In this document: positions 1-8,483 of the stretch, piece after piece
Layout: each line of letters begins with the position of its first letter
How positions within the stretch are numbered: position 1 is the first letter of the stretch
NCBI GenBank assembly: GCA_023458215.1
Contig: JAEXAJ010000058.1
Location: 1-64,000, forward strand
DNA length: 64,000 bases
Origin: Bacteroidota bacterium
GTDB lineage: Bacteria > Bacteroidota > Bacteroidia > Bacteroidales > Bacteroidaceae
Reading direction: 5' to 3'
The notes under the pieces: generated by a model
Database searches by the model: none
Seen by the model: only the letters and a program-made list of their open reading frames with translations
What the model was told of the DNA's origin: nothing
Program-made: the position numbers and the translations under genes

Positions 1-136
1 ACCACTTCTCTAATTTCTCTACTCGCGATTGCAGGTCGCTTACATTGTTTTTCAACTCGGTGTCGTCGTACTTGGAACAACCGAACACCACGACTGCTGC
101 CAATAGCAACAGTGCCAAATGTTTGAATTTCTTCAT
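1..136 (-). CDS. Lipoprotein N-terminus, partial (DUF4988-type)
   Basis: The first 45 codons of a leftward gene run off the window edge. The start has a lysine-rich n-region, a hydrophobic stretch and a lipobox-like VFGC at residues 17-20, so it is probably a lipoprotein exported by signal peptidase II. After the Cys comes a heptad-like coiled coil (LKNNVSDLQSRVEKLE). Short coiled coils of this kind after a lipobox are typical of Bacteroides DUF4988 surface proteins, which often carry lyase or adhesin domains; the actual function lies outside the window. Its promoter region contains the invertible segment at 472-603, which would fire toward this gene in the opposite orientation. Confidence 0.6.
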   Translation of the reverse strand, partial: MKKFKHLALLLLAAVVVFGCSKYDDTELKNNVSDLQSRVEKLEKW

Positions 137-442
137 TGTTTTGTTATTAAATAAATGATTTGGATGAGAGTTTTTGTTTCTCATATTTTCGTTGTTTTTA
201 AAAGATTGTAAAGGTGGATGTCACTGCTGCAAAGGCCGTGTATATCGGTGATAAGACATGATGATACGTTGGTAAATGCGGTGAGTGCTCATCGCTTTGT
301 CTCCTTTGTACGAAGTGCTTCTGGAGGGCATTTTTACCCTGTTTTTATTGTTTGCTGCCATTTTGCTCTCTTTTCAGGCCTATTTGCCCTGTTTCTACAA
401 TAAATAAAACATTAGATATCAGAGGGATTAAGAATTGAAATC

Positions 443-471
443 ACTAATTAAGGGATGCCTTAATTAGTGAT
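443..471. repeat. Left inverted repeat of invertible promoter
   Basis: This 29-bp repeat is present in inverse complement at 604-632 with no mismatch. Each copy is itself nearly palindromic: 13-bp arms (CACTAATTAAGG-type) around a GATG centre, the expected form of a site for a serine recombinase dimer. Nothing gene-like is seen between 137 and 442; a 61-codon frame at 218-403 has no recognisable content. Confidence 0.8.
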
Positions 472-532
472 ATTTTTAGGGGTAAAATGAAGAAAAATAC
501 AGCAAAAGAGTTAATATATACAAGACAATGAT

Positions 533-540
533 TATATTTG
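533..540 (+). promoter_or_regulatory. Promoter -7 box inside invertible segment
   Basis: TATATTTG matches the Bacteroides -7 consensus TAnnTTTG. A weak -33-like GTTAA lies about 18 bp upstream. It sits within the 132-bp segment 472-603 enclosed by the inverted repeats. As read here it points right, toward the invertase at 786. After inversion it would point left, toward the lipoprotein at 136. Confidence 0.65.
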
Positions 541-603
541 CAAATCAAATAGATAGAGGCGTTTTTGTTAATTCCGAGGGGTGAAATTCTTAACGGGTGT
601 AAA

Positions 604-632
604 ATCACTAATTAAGGCATCCCTTAATTAGT
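604..632. repeat. Right inverted repeat of invertible promoter
   Basis: Exact inverse complement of 443-471, 132 bp away. The pair has the architecture of the phase-variable promoters that control Bacteroides surface loci. The core CATC/GATG between the arms is the probable crossover region, by analogy with serine invertases. Confidence 0.8.
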
Positions 633-785
633 AATCGCAAAAAGTACATCTTTTTCTCATCCTCCAACCTCATTTTCAAGCCCTTTCCCATTAAGTAAAT
701 ACTTGAACCTTTAACCTCGGAGGGGCGAGCATTTTATTCCCGGATTTGGTTTAGTTAATCCATTATTAATTAAATCATCAAAATT

Positions 786-1391
786 ATGGTAATTGCTTAT
801 TTAAGGGTAAGTACAGGTCGTCAGCACCTCGAAAACCAGAAAGGGGAAATCAGTCATTATGCCCAGTCCAAAGGCATCGTTGTTAATCGTTGGGTGACGG
901 AAACCGTCAGCGGCAAGACCGGGCGCAAGTATCGCCTGTTGGGGAAGACCGTGCGCAAACTAAAGAAAGGCGATGTGATTATCGTCACGGAGCTATCCCG
1001 CCTTTCCCGTTCGCTGCACGAAATCATGGAAATCATGAAACACTGTGTAGACAGTGCCGTGGCAGTGCACAGCACCAAAGACGGCTACATCTTCGATGAC
1101 AGCATCAACAGCAAGGTACTCAGTTTCGCCTTCGGCCTCGCTGCCGAACTGGAACATAAGCTCAACTCGCAACGTACCCATGAAGCAATGGCTCTCCGCA
1201 AAGCGGAAGGTCAGCACATGGGGCGCAGGCAGGGTACGTGCCCCAAGATGGAGTATCTATATTTGAATCGGGAGGAGATAACTGCAAAGCTGGCAGAGGG
1301 AATCGGTATTATCGAGTTATGTGCAGAGTATGGGGTGTCGTATGAAACGTTCCGGCAGTTCCGCAAAAAGCAATCCGATACGGAGAATTAG
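786..1391 (+). CDS. Serine DNA invertase (Mpi-like)
   Basis: A 201-residue small serine recombinase. The resolvase N-terminal domain has the nucleophile Ser9 in YLRVST, and the active-site arginines in ELSRLSR (Arg72, Arg75). The long E helix follows (AELEHKLNSQRT, from residue 120), and a C-terminal helix-turn-helix (about residues 165-192, VSYETFRQFRKK) binds DNA. Size and sequence style fit the Bacteroides master invertase Mpi/MpiZ group, which flips short promoter segments between inverted repeats. The likely substrate is the 443-632 segment 150 bp upstream, which in its present orientation also drives this gene, so the switch may be self-regulating. Mpi-type enzymes can also act at many distant sites. 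Assignment to the family is strong; the link to this substrate is inferred from position. Confidence 0.9.
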   Translation: MVIAYLRVSTGRQHLENQKGEISHYAQSKGIVVNRWVTETVSGKTGRKYRLLGKTVRKLKKGDVIIVTELSRLSRSLHEIMEIMKHCVDSAVAVHSTKDGYIFDDSINSKVLSFAFGLAAELEHKLNSQRTHEAMALRKAEGQHMGRRQGTCPKMEYLYLNREEITAKLAEGIGIIELCAEYGVSYETFRQFRKKQSDTEN

Positions 1392-1513
1392 TAAGGAAAG
1401 AAATGCTTAGTACCGTCTACATCGCAGCCGCTATGATCGACGGCTGCTCATGTAGAATAACTTTCAAGTATCAATTTAGGTGAAAGCTGTGCGAATATGT
1501 TCTGCTAACTGAA

Positions 1514-2569
1514 TTAGCGATTTGCCTTACGCAGCTTTACCTCATCAATAAGTTTAGACAGTGACTTTTCCTTCTTTCGTTTCTCATGTACGGAAGCCGA
1601 ATAGTGCCACGCTTCCCTGCGAAGCTTGAGGTAGCTTTCGTATACGCCATTATCAATCTCTCCATTCTCAACGGCTTCGATGACGGCACATCCCTTTTCG
1701 CCCACATGCTGACAATCGTTGAACCGGCATTTGCCCTCATAGGGGGATATATCGAAGATTTCCGACAAATTATCTGAATTATCATTGGTAACGCCAAACA
1801 GCTTTACACCCGGAGTATCAATCAGCACCCCCGAGCCCGGGAGTAATACCATCTCCCTGCGGGTGGACGTATGTTTGCCCTTTCCCGTAGAATCGCTGAT
1901 TGTACCCGTTTGCAATACCTCCTGACCACAAAGTGCATTGATTAATGTACTTTTACCTACACCGGACATCCCTGTAAAGACAACCGTTTCGCCCGTCTGA
2001 ATAAACTCACGCAGTTTGTCGATGCTTTCAGGGAATTCGATGCTGGTATAGAACACCGCCATCTTGTGTGAAAGATGGGTGATTGCTTTGTCTACCTCAT
2101 CAGTATCAAATCCCAAATCTGTTTTTGTCAGTATCAATACCGGTTGGATATCCTCAGCAGAGAGTTGTACGATGAACCGCTCGATTCGACGTACATTGAA
2201 ACTGCTATCCAGACTTTGAACAATAAATGCCTTGTCGATATGCGAGGCGATGGCTTGCTGTTGGGATGCAGAGCCACTCTTGAGGCGATAAAGCGTTTTC
2301 GCACGAGGCAGCGTGTCGAAAATGATTCCCTTGTCGTCATCGGTGGGTTGGAAAATAACCCAGTCTCCGGTACAAGGATATTCAGAAGCGTCTCTTCCGT
2401 AAAGCATGTTTCCGGTCAGCTCGCAGGTGTGATGCCCGGTTTCGGAGATTACCTCATAGCAGGTTCGATGCGTAACCGTTACCCGTCCGTGCATAAAATC
2501 TTTGTAATTTGACTCTTGTTTCTGCCCGAACAGTTCTTCGCTCCAGCCGTATAATTGAATATCATTCAT
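1514..2569 (-). CDS. rsgA: Ribosome small subunit GTPase RsgA
   Basis: A 351-residue circularly permuted GTPase that assists late maturation of the 30S subunit. The G motifs come in permuted order: G4 TKTD (148-151), then G1 GMSGVGKST (200-208), then G3 DTPG (251-254). An N-terminal OB fold precedes them and a C-terminal zinc site follows (Cys281, Cys286, His288, Cys294). All diagnostic residues are present and the length is normal. It is the first of a leftward set of small accessory genes. Bacteroides often carry more than one RsgA-like copy, so this could be a secondary paralogue. Confidence 0.95.
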   Translation of the reverse strand: MNDIQLYGWSEELFGQKQESNYKDFMHGRVTVTHRTCYEVISETGHHTCELTGNMLYGRDASEYPCTGDWVIFQPTDDDKGIIFDTLPRAKTLYRLKSGSASQQQAIASHIDKAFIVQSLDSSFNVRRIERFIVQLSAEDIQPVLILTKTDLGFDTDEVDKAITHLSHKMAVFYTSIEFPESIDKLREFIQTGETVVFTGMSGVGKSTLINALCGQEVLQTGTISDSTGKGKHTSTRREMVLLPGSGVLIDTPGVKLFGVTNDNSDNLSEIFDISPYEGKCRFNDCQHVGEKGCAVIEAVENGEIDNGVYESYLKLRREAWHYSASVHEKRKKEKSLSKLIDEVKLRKANR

Positions 2570-2629
2570 TTTTTTTCTTTTTTAAGTCCGGGAGACTGCC
2601 GGTTAGCGACAATCCCCCGAATGGTTTAT

Positions 2630-3406
2630 TTAGATTTTCTTTCCGATATAGAACACGTATCCGTAGAACTCCTTATACTTGTCGTACAGTTCCATCTCAT
2701 GACGCTGTCCGGCAATTAGTTCTTTGGCGGTCTGGTTGCCAGTGTGTTTCTCTATAAACGCCTCCTGCATCTTGCAGCAGGGAGCAAAATAATGCTTCGT
2801 CCAGCAATCCTCTGGCAGAACAAAGGTTGCAATAGGCACGTAACCAGCCTTCTGCATCTGCGCCACTTTATTCGGAATCGTATCTATTTCGGGATAATGC
2901 GCCATCCAGAAGTCGTAAATCTCTGCCGGACGTTCGGTTGTAAACCACGATGCTTCTGATACGGCGATGTATCCGCCTTGTTTCAGGTATTGTTTCCACT
3001 CATTCAGCCCTCGTTCAAATCCAATATTATAGATAGCTCCTTCCGACCAAATCAGGTCCAAAGATTCTTGCTCAAAAGGCAGTGCCTCTGTCATGGAGCC
3101 AACAATGCCTTGTACCCGGTCGGATAGATCAAGCGTATGAGCATTACGATTGAAGATGTTGATGAAGTCGGGAAAGAGGTCGAGTCCGGTCACCAAGCCC
3201 GGAGCATTTTGGACCAATGTCATGGTCTGCCCACCAGTACCACACCCGAGATCGGCAATGCAGGATTGCGGAGTCAGATTATCAATGAAGCTCAACGCTT
3301 TGAGGGTTATTTCGGGACTTCCGGGTCCCTGACGTTCTACATTAGAAAAGTATTCGCAAATTAGACTGAAGTCGAATTCGTGGATGGTTTTAATTTCGTT
3401 ACTCAT
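2630..3406 (-). CDS. SAM-dependent methyltransferase, class I
   Basis: A 258-residue Rossmann-fold methyltransferase. Motif I is DLGCGTGGQ (52-60), followed by an acidic residue at the end of strand 2 (GLDLFPDF) and a motif IV-like [10 protein letters not shown]. It resembles the UbiE/small-molecule methyltransferase families; the substrate is unknown. The start at 3406 (MSNEIKTI) is preferred because the upstream in-frame extension to 3502 is hydrophobic, AT-rich and lacks homology-like content. It precedes rsgA by about 60 bp on the same strand. Confidence 0.85.
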   Translation of the reverse strand: MSNEIKTIHEFDFSLICEYFSNVERQGPGSPEITLKALSFIDNLTPQSCIADLGCGTGGQTMTLVQNAPGLVTGLDLFPDFINIFNRNAHTLDLSDRVQGIVGSMTEALPFEQESLDLIWSEGAIYNIGFERGLNEWKQYLKQGGYIAVSEASWFTTERPAEIYDFWMAHYPEIDTIPNKVAQMQKAGYVPIATFVLPEDCWTKHYFAPCCKMQEAFIEKHTGNQTAKELIAGQRHEMELYDKYKEFYGYVFYIGKKI

Positions 3407-3626
3407 TATTATTATGTATAGAGCATACACGTGAAGGCATAACGATGCCAAACATCGGTGTACGCAAGTTATTAATAAGAAATATAAATATATAATGAAC
3501 ACTCCCGAAAAGAATTATCCGAGAGTAAACGAAAGGACAATCTGCATCAGAAACGCAGATTGTTTATTAAACCAAATCCTTCTTACTTGTTTTTGTCATG
3601 CGGCAAAGATAGATAATCTTTTTAAT

Positions 3627-3634
3627 TATATTTG
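3627..3634 (+). promoter_or_regulatory. -7 promoter box for VOC gene
   Basis: TATATTTG matches TAnnTTTG, 47 bp upstream of the VOC start at 3682. No good -33 TTTG lies at the expected 19-21 bp distance, so this is only a moderate prediction. Confidence 0.45.
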
Positions 3635-3681
3635 CATCTTGGTGATAAGAAACATATTACAAACCATCAAATCAGTAAACC

Positions 3682-4125
3682 ATGAAATTCAGCAACGTAA
3701 GATTATTAGTAACAGACTTCGCTAAATGCTTTAAATTCTATACGGAACAACTCGGATTGGAACCTGCTTGGGGAGATGAAAATACCGGATACGTGAGTTT
3801 TAAAGTAGCCGACGGAATAGAAGGCTTTGCGCTTTTTGTATCCGACTGGATGGCACCTTCGGTAGGCAATGCAGATAAGCCGCAGCCCATTGCAATGCGC
3901 GAAAAATCAATGGTTTCTTTCAGCGTAGATAATGTAGACGAAACTTTTGCTGCCCTGAAAGCAAAAGGCGTGGTGTTTATCAATGAACCTACCGATATGC
4001 CCGGTTGGGGGATGCGTACCGTGTACCTGCGCGACCCCGAAGAAAACCTTATAGAACTCTTTACCCCTCTGGCACCGGAGCAATATAGTCAGGAACTCCT
4101 CGAAGAAGATAAGAAATTCCACTAA
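3682..4125 (+). CDS. VOC-family glyoxalase/dioxygenase-like protein
   Basis: 147 residues with two beta-alpha-beta-beta-beta modules of the vicinal oxygen chelate fold: module 1 begins FSNVRLLVTDFAKCFKFY, module 2 begins VSFSVDNVDETFAALK, and the end carries LRDPEENLIELF, a typical metal-ligand Glu strand. Members include glyoxalase I, fosfomycin and bleomycin resistance proteins and many of unknown function. The substrate cannot be told. It is the only rightward gene in an otherwise leftward block. Confidence 0.85.
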   Translation: MKFSNVRLLVTDFAKCFKFYTEQLGLEPAWGDENTGYVSFKVADGIEGFALFVSDWMAPSVGNADKPQPIAMREKSMVSFSVDNVDETFAALKAKGVVFINEPTDMPGWGMRTVYLRDPEENLIELFTPLAPEQYSQELLEEDKKFH

Positions 4126-4256
4126 GAGATATTGTAGAAAAGAGAGACACCCATACGAGTGAGCCGGAATAATAACCTTAAATGAATCCCATAGTGACGC
4201 TACTATGGGGTTCATAGGTTACTTCTACTCATCCTGCTTTGAATGTGCCCCTAAGA

Positions 4257-4979
4257 TTACAATGCTCCCAGTGCAATGGCCACAAAACTCGGTCCGTTGA
4301 TAATTCCATGCAGAAATACTCCTGTCCAACTGTTCTGTGTCTTCTGAACCACATAAGATTCGATATAAAGCAGTGGCAACAACATAACCATCAGGTGCCA
4401 ACCGAATGCGATGTGGAAGATCATCCACCCTGTTCCGTGTAACAACCACGTATATTTACCCCATGCAGCCTCTTGGCGAGGAAACAGCACGCCACGCCAA
4501 AAAAACTCCTCGCCTCCGATATTCAAAAGCCAGTATGGAAACCACAGCAGCAAAATCCAATAGCGGCCGGAAGACAATGGTTCAAACTCCATGAACGAGG
4601 GAGTGTGATTAAAACTGGGAACAAGCACCTGCATCAGCAGCATAATCGCGCCTGTCAGTATCCCGATCACGATAAGCGCCATGAGCGAATATTTCCAATC
4701 ATGGGCAGTCATATTCCTGAAGCGTAAGCGCCCTTTGAATGTCTCTTTATTCAATCGATATCCTTCACATCTGAGCATAATCACTCCAGCAATAATAAGC
4801 GGAGTGAATACACCCAGCCCGCCACAAACGAACCAAAATACGATAGACTCAATCCCCGCAGTTTCAGCAAGCAAGGGAATACAGAGATGCATCATCAGAT
4901 AAAGCAGTGCTGCCGCAGATATGAATGTCAACGCTGATGGAAGTAGTTTTAAGGGTTTTAGGACTATCATCGCTTTCAT
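4257..4979 (-). CDS. CPBP family intramembrane metalloprotease
   Basis: A 240-residue polytopic membrane protein with about six hydrophobic segments. The CPBP/Abi motif 1 is GGEEFFWRG (residues 155-163: Glu157, Glu158, Arg162) and a motif 2 His follows in IFHIAFG (His189). The family includes Rce1-type CaaX proteases and bacterial bacteriocin-immunity proteins; the substrate here is unknown. Catalytic residues are intact. Confidence 0.85.
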   Translation of the reverse strand: MKAMIVLKPLKLLPSALTFISAAALLYLMMHLCIPLLAETAGIESIVFWFVCGGLGVFTPLIIAGVIMLRCEGYRLNKETFKGRLRFRNMTAHDWKYSLMALIVIGILTGAIMLLMQVLVPSFNHTPSFMEFEPLSSGRYWILLLWFPYWLLNIGGEEFFWRGVLFPRQEAAWGKYTWLLHGTGWMIFHIAFGWHLMVMLLPLLYIESYVVQKTQNSWTGVFLHGIINGPSFVAIALGAL

Positions 4980-4999
4980 TTAACGGGTGGTAAATATTA

Positions 5000-5374
5000 T
5001 TAGGAGGAACTCAACGTCTTGTATTCTTCCCGTTTCTTTTTGGGGAGTTTCTTCACAACCTCCTCTACGGAATGACTGATCAACTCCACAATCAGCGCAT
5101 CCGGTACGTCTCTTTCGATATACACCGAGTTCCACGTCGGAGTGTCGCCTGCATAAAATCCTTTGGTGACACCTTGGTATCTCTCTCTTAACTCAACCGT
5201 TTTATCGGGATCGCATTTCATTACGACAAAATGTTCACCTCCTTTGGGATTTAGTGAAAAGAATGCGAACATCTTATCCATTATTTTGTAGACCAGCACA
5301 TCTTCTCCAAAGGGAGTGCATTCTTCCGCACCTTTTATGGCGAGACAATGATTTCGCAGCTCCTCAATATTCAT
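5000..5374 (-). CDS. MmcQ/YjbR family DNA-binding-like protein
   Basis: 124 residues of the single-domain MmcQ/YjbR (CyaY-like) fold, recognisable from LRNHCLAIKGAEECTPFG near the start, YKIMDKMFAFF, and the conserved TPTWNSVYIE segment. The molecular role of the family is not settled. Its ATG overlaps the TGA of the small frame at 5371-5547 (ATGA), which would allow translational coupling. Confidence 0.85.
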   Translation of the reverse strand: MNIEELRNHCLAIKGAEECTPFGEDVLVYKIMDKMFAFFSLNPKGGEHFVVMKCDPDKTVELRERYQGVTKGFYAGDTPTWNSVYIERDVPDALIVELISHSVEEVVKKLPKKKREEYKTLSSS

Positions 5375-5547
5375 AAAACAACACCTTCATGTGACATAAA
5401 CTTATATCCATTGTACAATCTTGAGTGAATGCTCCGCCTTTGTAGCAGAGCAACAATACGCGTGATTGGCAGAACCGTCTTTTTTGTCCCGAAATGCTCG
5501 GGAGCTTGCAGCAGGATACCGGATTTCTGGCAAAACACCATTTCCAT
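5371..5547 (-). CDS. Small hypothetical protein upstream of MmcQ
   Basis: A 58-codon frame filling the gap between the GNAT gene (ending at 5551) and the MmcQ gene. It is basic, without a recognisable domain. Its stop overlaps the next start as ATGA, an arrangement usual for real operonic genes. No homology can be claimed; it may also be the remnant of a larger gene. Confidence 0.35.
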   Translation of the reverse strand: MEMVFCQKSGILLQAPEHFGTKKTVLPITRIVALLQRRSIHSRLYNGYKFMSHEGVVL

Positions 5548-5550
5548 AAA

Positions 5551-6069
5551 CTAACTATTCGTTTTAATCCTTTCAAAATATAACTCGTCCGTAAATTCGC
5601 CATTTTTATAAGCCGCCTTTGTCATCACGCACTTGAACGAGAATCCCGCTTTCTCAAGCACTCTTGCCGAAGCTTTGTTATGTCCGTACGGCGTGGCGTA
5701 GAGGCGGATTACATCGGTAGTAGCAAAGTAGTCGTCTACAGCATTTGCCAGCGCAGCAGACATGATGCCTTTGCCCCAATACTCCTCGCCGATATAGTAT
5801 CCCACTTCGGCACTGAACCTCTCCACATCGTGGTTGCGGGTAAACCCTATATTTCCCACTGCTTTGCCATTTACCACTATGCCATAACAGGTCAGCGACA
5901 GCTCGTTGTGTTGAAGTTCGATAAATGCTTTTGCATCTTCAATTGTATATGGATAGGGTAATCCATCCCGCAGGTTATCCCATATTTTTTTGTTATTCAA
6001 CTGATTTGCCATACTCTCAGCATCTCCAGGCAGTAGAGGCCGAAGAGTGAATGTTTTATCTATTCCCAT
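5551..6069 (-). CDS. GNAT N-acetyltransferase, RimJ/RimL type
   Basis: A 172-residue acetyltransferase. The acetyl-CoA pyrophosphate loop is seen as EEYWGKGIMSAAL, followed by the RimJ-style NKASARVLEKAGF motif. RimJ/RimL-like enzymes acetylate protein N-termini or small molecules; the substrate is unknown. A second, unrelated GNAT follows upstream at 6185. Confidence 0.88.
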   Translation of the reverse strand: MGIDKTFTLRPLLPGDAESMANQLNNKKIWDNLRDGLPYPYTIEDAKAFIELQHNELSLTCYGIVVNGKAVGNIGFTRNHDVERFSAEVGYYIGEEYWGKGIMSAALANAVDDYFATTDVIRLYATPYGHNKASARVLEKAGFSFKCVMTKAAYKNGEFTDELYFERIKTNS

Positions 6070-6184
6070 AACTTAAGTTCATATTATTGTCTACCAATAG
6101 ATTCTACTACAAAACTACTCGAAAAATCTCAAAAAAAGTTCTAGGTTCACAAAAAGAAATATGGATGGCAAATACATTGTCGAA

Positions 6185-6715
6185 TCAGAATGCTATCTTA
6201 TATAAAATATGTGTGTATAGCGGATGCCCGGGCTCCACTAACGGATGATTGAATTCTTTTATACGTGTCATACCTATTCTTTGCATTACATGTTCCGAAC
6301 GCTTGTTGGGCAATGAGGTAAAGGATACAATCTCTTTTAGTTTTAATTCATCTCTTGCGTAATTCAAACAAGCCATAGCGGCTTCTGTAGCATATCCTTT
6401 CCCCCAGAAATCGGGCAATAGTCGCCATAAGATTTCAATAGCCGGAGCAAAGTCTACTTCAAATGTAACATGGTGTAATCCGACAAAGCCAATAAAAGTT
6501 CCGGTTTCTTTCTCTTCAACAGCATATACTCCAAATCCATAGGCCATAAACTCCTCCTGTATTTGATTATATAAAGCAAGCGTCTCCTCATGAGACATTT
6601 TTTTCAAGAAGAACTCCATGACTTTATCATCGCTATTCAATCTGGCGAGATGCGCTATATCCTCCTCTTGCCAAGAGCGCAGAATGAGGCGTCGGGTTTT
6701 AATATATTGCTTCAT
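6185..6715 (-). CDS. GNAT N-acetyltransferase
   Basis: 176 residues. It begins TRRLILRSWQEED, a usual RimJ-type start, and has the CoA loop PDFWGKGYATEA and the segment NKRSEHVMQRIGM. It ends with TGA and its start abuts the tag stop (6716), so it is likely cotranscribed with tag. Substrate unknown. Confidence 0.88.
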   Translation of the reverse strand: MKQYIKTRRLILRSWQEEDIAHLARLNSDDKVMEFFLKKMSHEETLALYNQIQEEFMAYGFGVYAVEEKETGTFIGFVGLHHVTFEVDFAPAIEILWRLLPDFWGKGYATEAAMACLNYARDELKLKEIVSFTSLPNKRSEHVMQRIGMTRIKEFNHPLVEPGHPLYTHILYKIAF

Positions 6716-7318
6716 TTACTCCGTTTTTTGATGGTTACAATCATTTTTTTCTTCCCGGCAAATACAATCTGCCAAGTGGTCGTTGATAAATCCTGAAGCC
6801 TGCAAGTGCGCGTAACAGATGGTAGGCCCGAAGAATTTGAATCCCCGCTTTTTCATGTCCTTGCTCATCGCATCCGATTCGGGAGAGGTTACAGGAATCT
6901 CGCCTAATGACTGGAAAGTGTTGACAATCGGTTTCCTGTCGGGAAAGAATGAGAGAGTGTAGTTGTAGAAACTGCCGAACTCCTTTTGAATAGCGAGGAA
7001 TTGCCTTGCGTTAGTGATGGTTGATTTGATTTTTAGCCGGTTTTTCACAATCCCGTCGAACTGCATCAAGCGTTCCACATCTTCATCGGTCATCTCCGCT
7101 ACACGCAGGGCATCAAATTCACAAAAGGCTTTGCGGTAGCCTTCGCGTTTGCGGAGGATGGTTATCCAACTCAACCCTGCTTGAGCACTCTCGAGTACGA
7201 GAAACTCGAACAATGTCTTGTCATCAGTTACCAACTGTCCCCATTCCTCATCGTGGTATTTCACATATAGCTCGTCGGTTCCACACCAACCGCAGCGCCC
7301 GTTTACTATATCTTGCAT
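6716..7318 (-). CDS. tag: DNA-3-methyladenine glycosylase I
   Basis: A 200-residue TagI that excises 3-methyladenine from alkylated DNA. Typical features are the N-terminal CGWCGTDE zinc ligands, YHDEEWG, FEFLVLESAQAGLSW with the catalytic-pocket Glu and Trp, and the C-terminal zinc His/Cys (HLQASG, HLADCICR). It carries a slightly longer C-terminus than Escherichia coli Tag. It sits in a tight leftward run with GNAT and TIGR04076 genes. Confidence 0.95.
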   Translation of the reverse strand: MQDIVNGRCGWCGTDELYVKYHDEEWGQLVTDDKTLFEFLVLESAQAGLSWITILRKREGYRKAFCEFDALRVAEMTDEDVERLMQFDGIVKNRLKIKSTITNARQFLAIQKEFGSFYNYTLSFFPDRKPIVNTFQSLGEIPVTSPESDAMSKDMKKRGFKFFGPTICYAHLQASGFINDHLADCICREEKNDCNHQKTE

Positions 7319-7330
7319 ATTCTTATCTTT

Positions 7331-7675
7331 TTATTTGACCGGCACATAATTGATTGTCGATTCTTCTTCAGTGGTTTCAATCTTGAAAATCACAGGGCGA
7401 AGACCATCATTGCAGCTACAAATCGCAACGCCCGGTTTGCGAATCCAGTCACCATAATAGAACAAACCTTTGTCCGCGCCGTGCGACAGCGCAAAGACAT
7501 ATTGATAAATCGCTTTCCACGCTTCATCACAAAAACCGTCGGGCTTGGCATAGTCCGCATAGAATACCTGTCCTACCTTTAACATGGGGCATGGGCCCAA
7601 GCCTTCAACACCATACTCGGCGGCAAGTTCCTTGTCGAGCGTGGTTTTCAATACTGTTATCTTACATCGTTTCAT
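7331..7675 (-). CDS. TIGR04076 family protein
   Basis: A 114-residue protein matching the TIGR04076 pattern: CKITVLKT near the start, a GPCPMLKVGQ block, and a late GVAICSCNDGLRPVIF with paired cysteines. The family has no assigned function. It is 12 bp upstream of tag on the same strand and probably cotranscribed with it. Confidence 0.8.
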   Translation of the reverse strand: MKRCKITVLKTTLDKELAAEYGVEGLGPCPMLKVGQVFYADYAKPDGFCDEAWKAIYQYVFALSHGADKGLFYYGDWIRKPGVAICSCNDGLRPVIFKIETTEEESTINYVPVK

Positions 7676-7686
7676 ATCGTTTACAT

Positions 7687-7914
7687 TTAGATAACACGAA
7701 GATAGCCAAAACTATGCTCTAATAGTTTAATCAACTGAACTTTTAATATAATTTCTGTTGAGGTATTTATTCTGATTTTAAAGTAAACAGTCTCATTCAT
7801 ATTTAATATGCCCTCTACGATAGAATTGGTTTTAAAGATATTGCCATCCGGCGCAGCCTCCCGAATCTTGCCGTATTTCCTTATCTCTTCTTCCCACTCT
7901 AACGATTTCCTCAT
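7687..7914 (-). CDS. Small hypothetical protein
   Basis: A 75-codon frame just upstream of the TIGR04076 gene. The N-terminus is charged (MRKSLEWEEEIRKYGKIRE), the rest more hydrophobic. I do not recognise it. It lies at the edge of the mobile element's left structured region and may be the truncated remains of a gene cut by the insertion. Confidence 0.35.
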   Translation of the reverse strand: MRKSLEWEEEIRKYGKIREAAPDGNIFKTNSIVEGILNMNETVYFKIRINTSTEIILKVQLIKLLEHSFGYLRVI

Positions 7915-7933
7915 TTTTATTACCCCATCGTGA

Positions 7934-8125
7934 CCTCACCTTGCGTAGTTCAGGCGGCTAAGGTACAGCCGGGGCCCCTAAAAATCTGCAAGCCCGCTAT
8001 GCGCCCTACGGGTTTTGGAGAAAATTTTTCAATCCGTCCAGCGGGGCGGTTGAAAATTTTTCCCCAAAAGCCTTGCATATTTTCTCCCCGTCTGTACGCT
8101 GCCACCTGAAACGAGCAAGGTGAGG
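7934..8125. repeat. Large imperfect inverted-repeat structure
   Basis: Outer arms CCTCACCTTGC (7934-7944) and GCAAGGTGAGG (8115-8125) pair perfectly. A second pair TTCAGGCGGC (7949-7958) and GCCACCTGAA (8101-8110) nests inside, and an inner pair of AAAATTTTTC-containing segments flanks a GC-rich loop. The base composition differs from the genes to the left. It could be a structured leader RNA for the gene at 8158 or a DNA structure near the element's end. Confidence 0.55.
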
Positions 8126-8157
8126 CCACGGCAGGGCATAAAAAAAAAGTCAATGTT

Positions 8158-8451
8158 ATGAAAAAGAGAACAGAAATACAGCAAGATTTGAAACGAGGCT
8201 TCAGCTCCGCTCCAACTGGCATAAAAATTTGGGTGAAGCGGTTGGCGGTCGGCCTTGTGGTTTATTTGGCGGTACGTTTCGCCTGTGCTTTCATTGGTGG
8301 CGTGGTGACGGGATTGGGCGGTATTTTGCCCACGTTGGCAGCTTTGGCGGTGGTGGTTTTCCTCGTCCGTGCAGCGTGGCGCATCTTGTCCGCTCTCTTG
8401 TCTATTTTCGTTTTTTGCCTGTTACTTATCCTCTTTTGCGTGATACTCTAA
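8158..8451 (+). CDS. Small integral membrane protein
   Basis: 97 residues: a basic start, then three hydrophobic segments (about 27-49, 51-71, 77-95) rich in Val, Leu and Ala. It is the first gene of a rightward set (this gene, 8484, the ParB-like gene) often found at one end of Bacteroidales conjugative elements. Function unknown. Confidence 0.6.
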   Translation: MKKRTEIQQDLKRGFSSAPTGIKIWVKRLAVGLVVYLAVRFACAFIGGVVTGLGGILPTLAALAVVVFLVRAAWRILSALLSIFVFCLLLILFCVIL

Positions 8452-8483
8452 CGAAATACTCAATAATTTAAAATCAATTCATC

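Noticed and set aside
218..403. 61-codon rightward frame
   Set aside because: No recognisable content, no clear ribosome site, and it lies in the promoter region of the left-facing lipoprotein gene.
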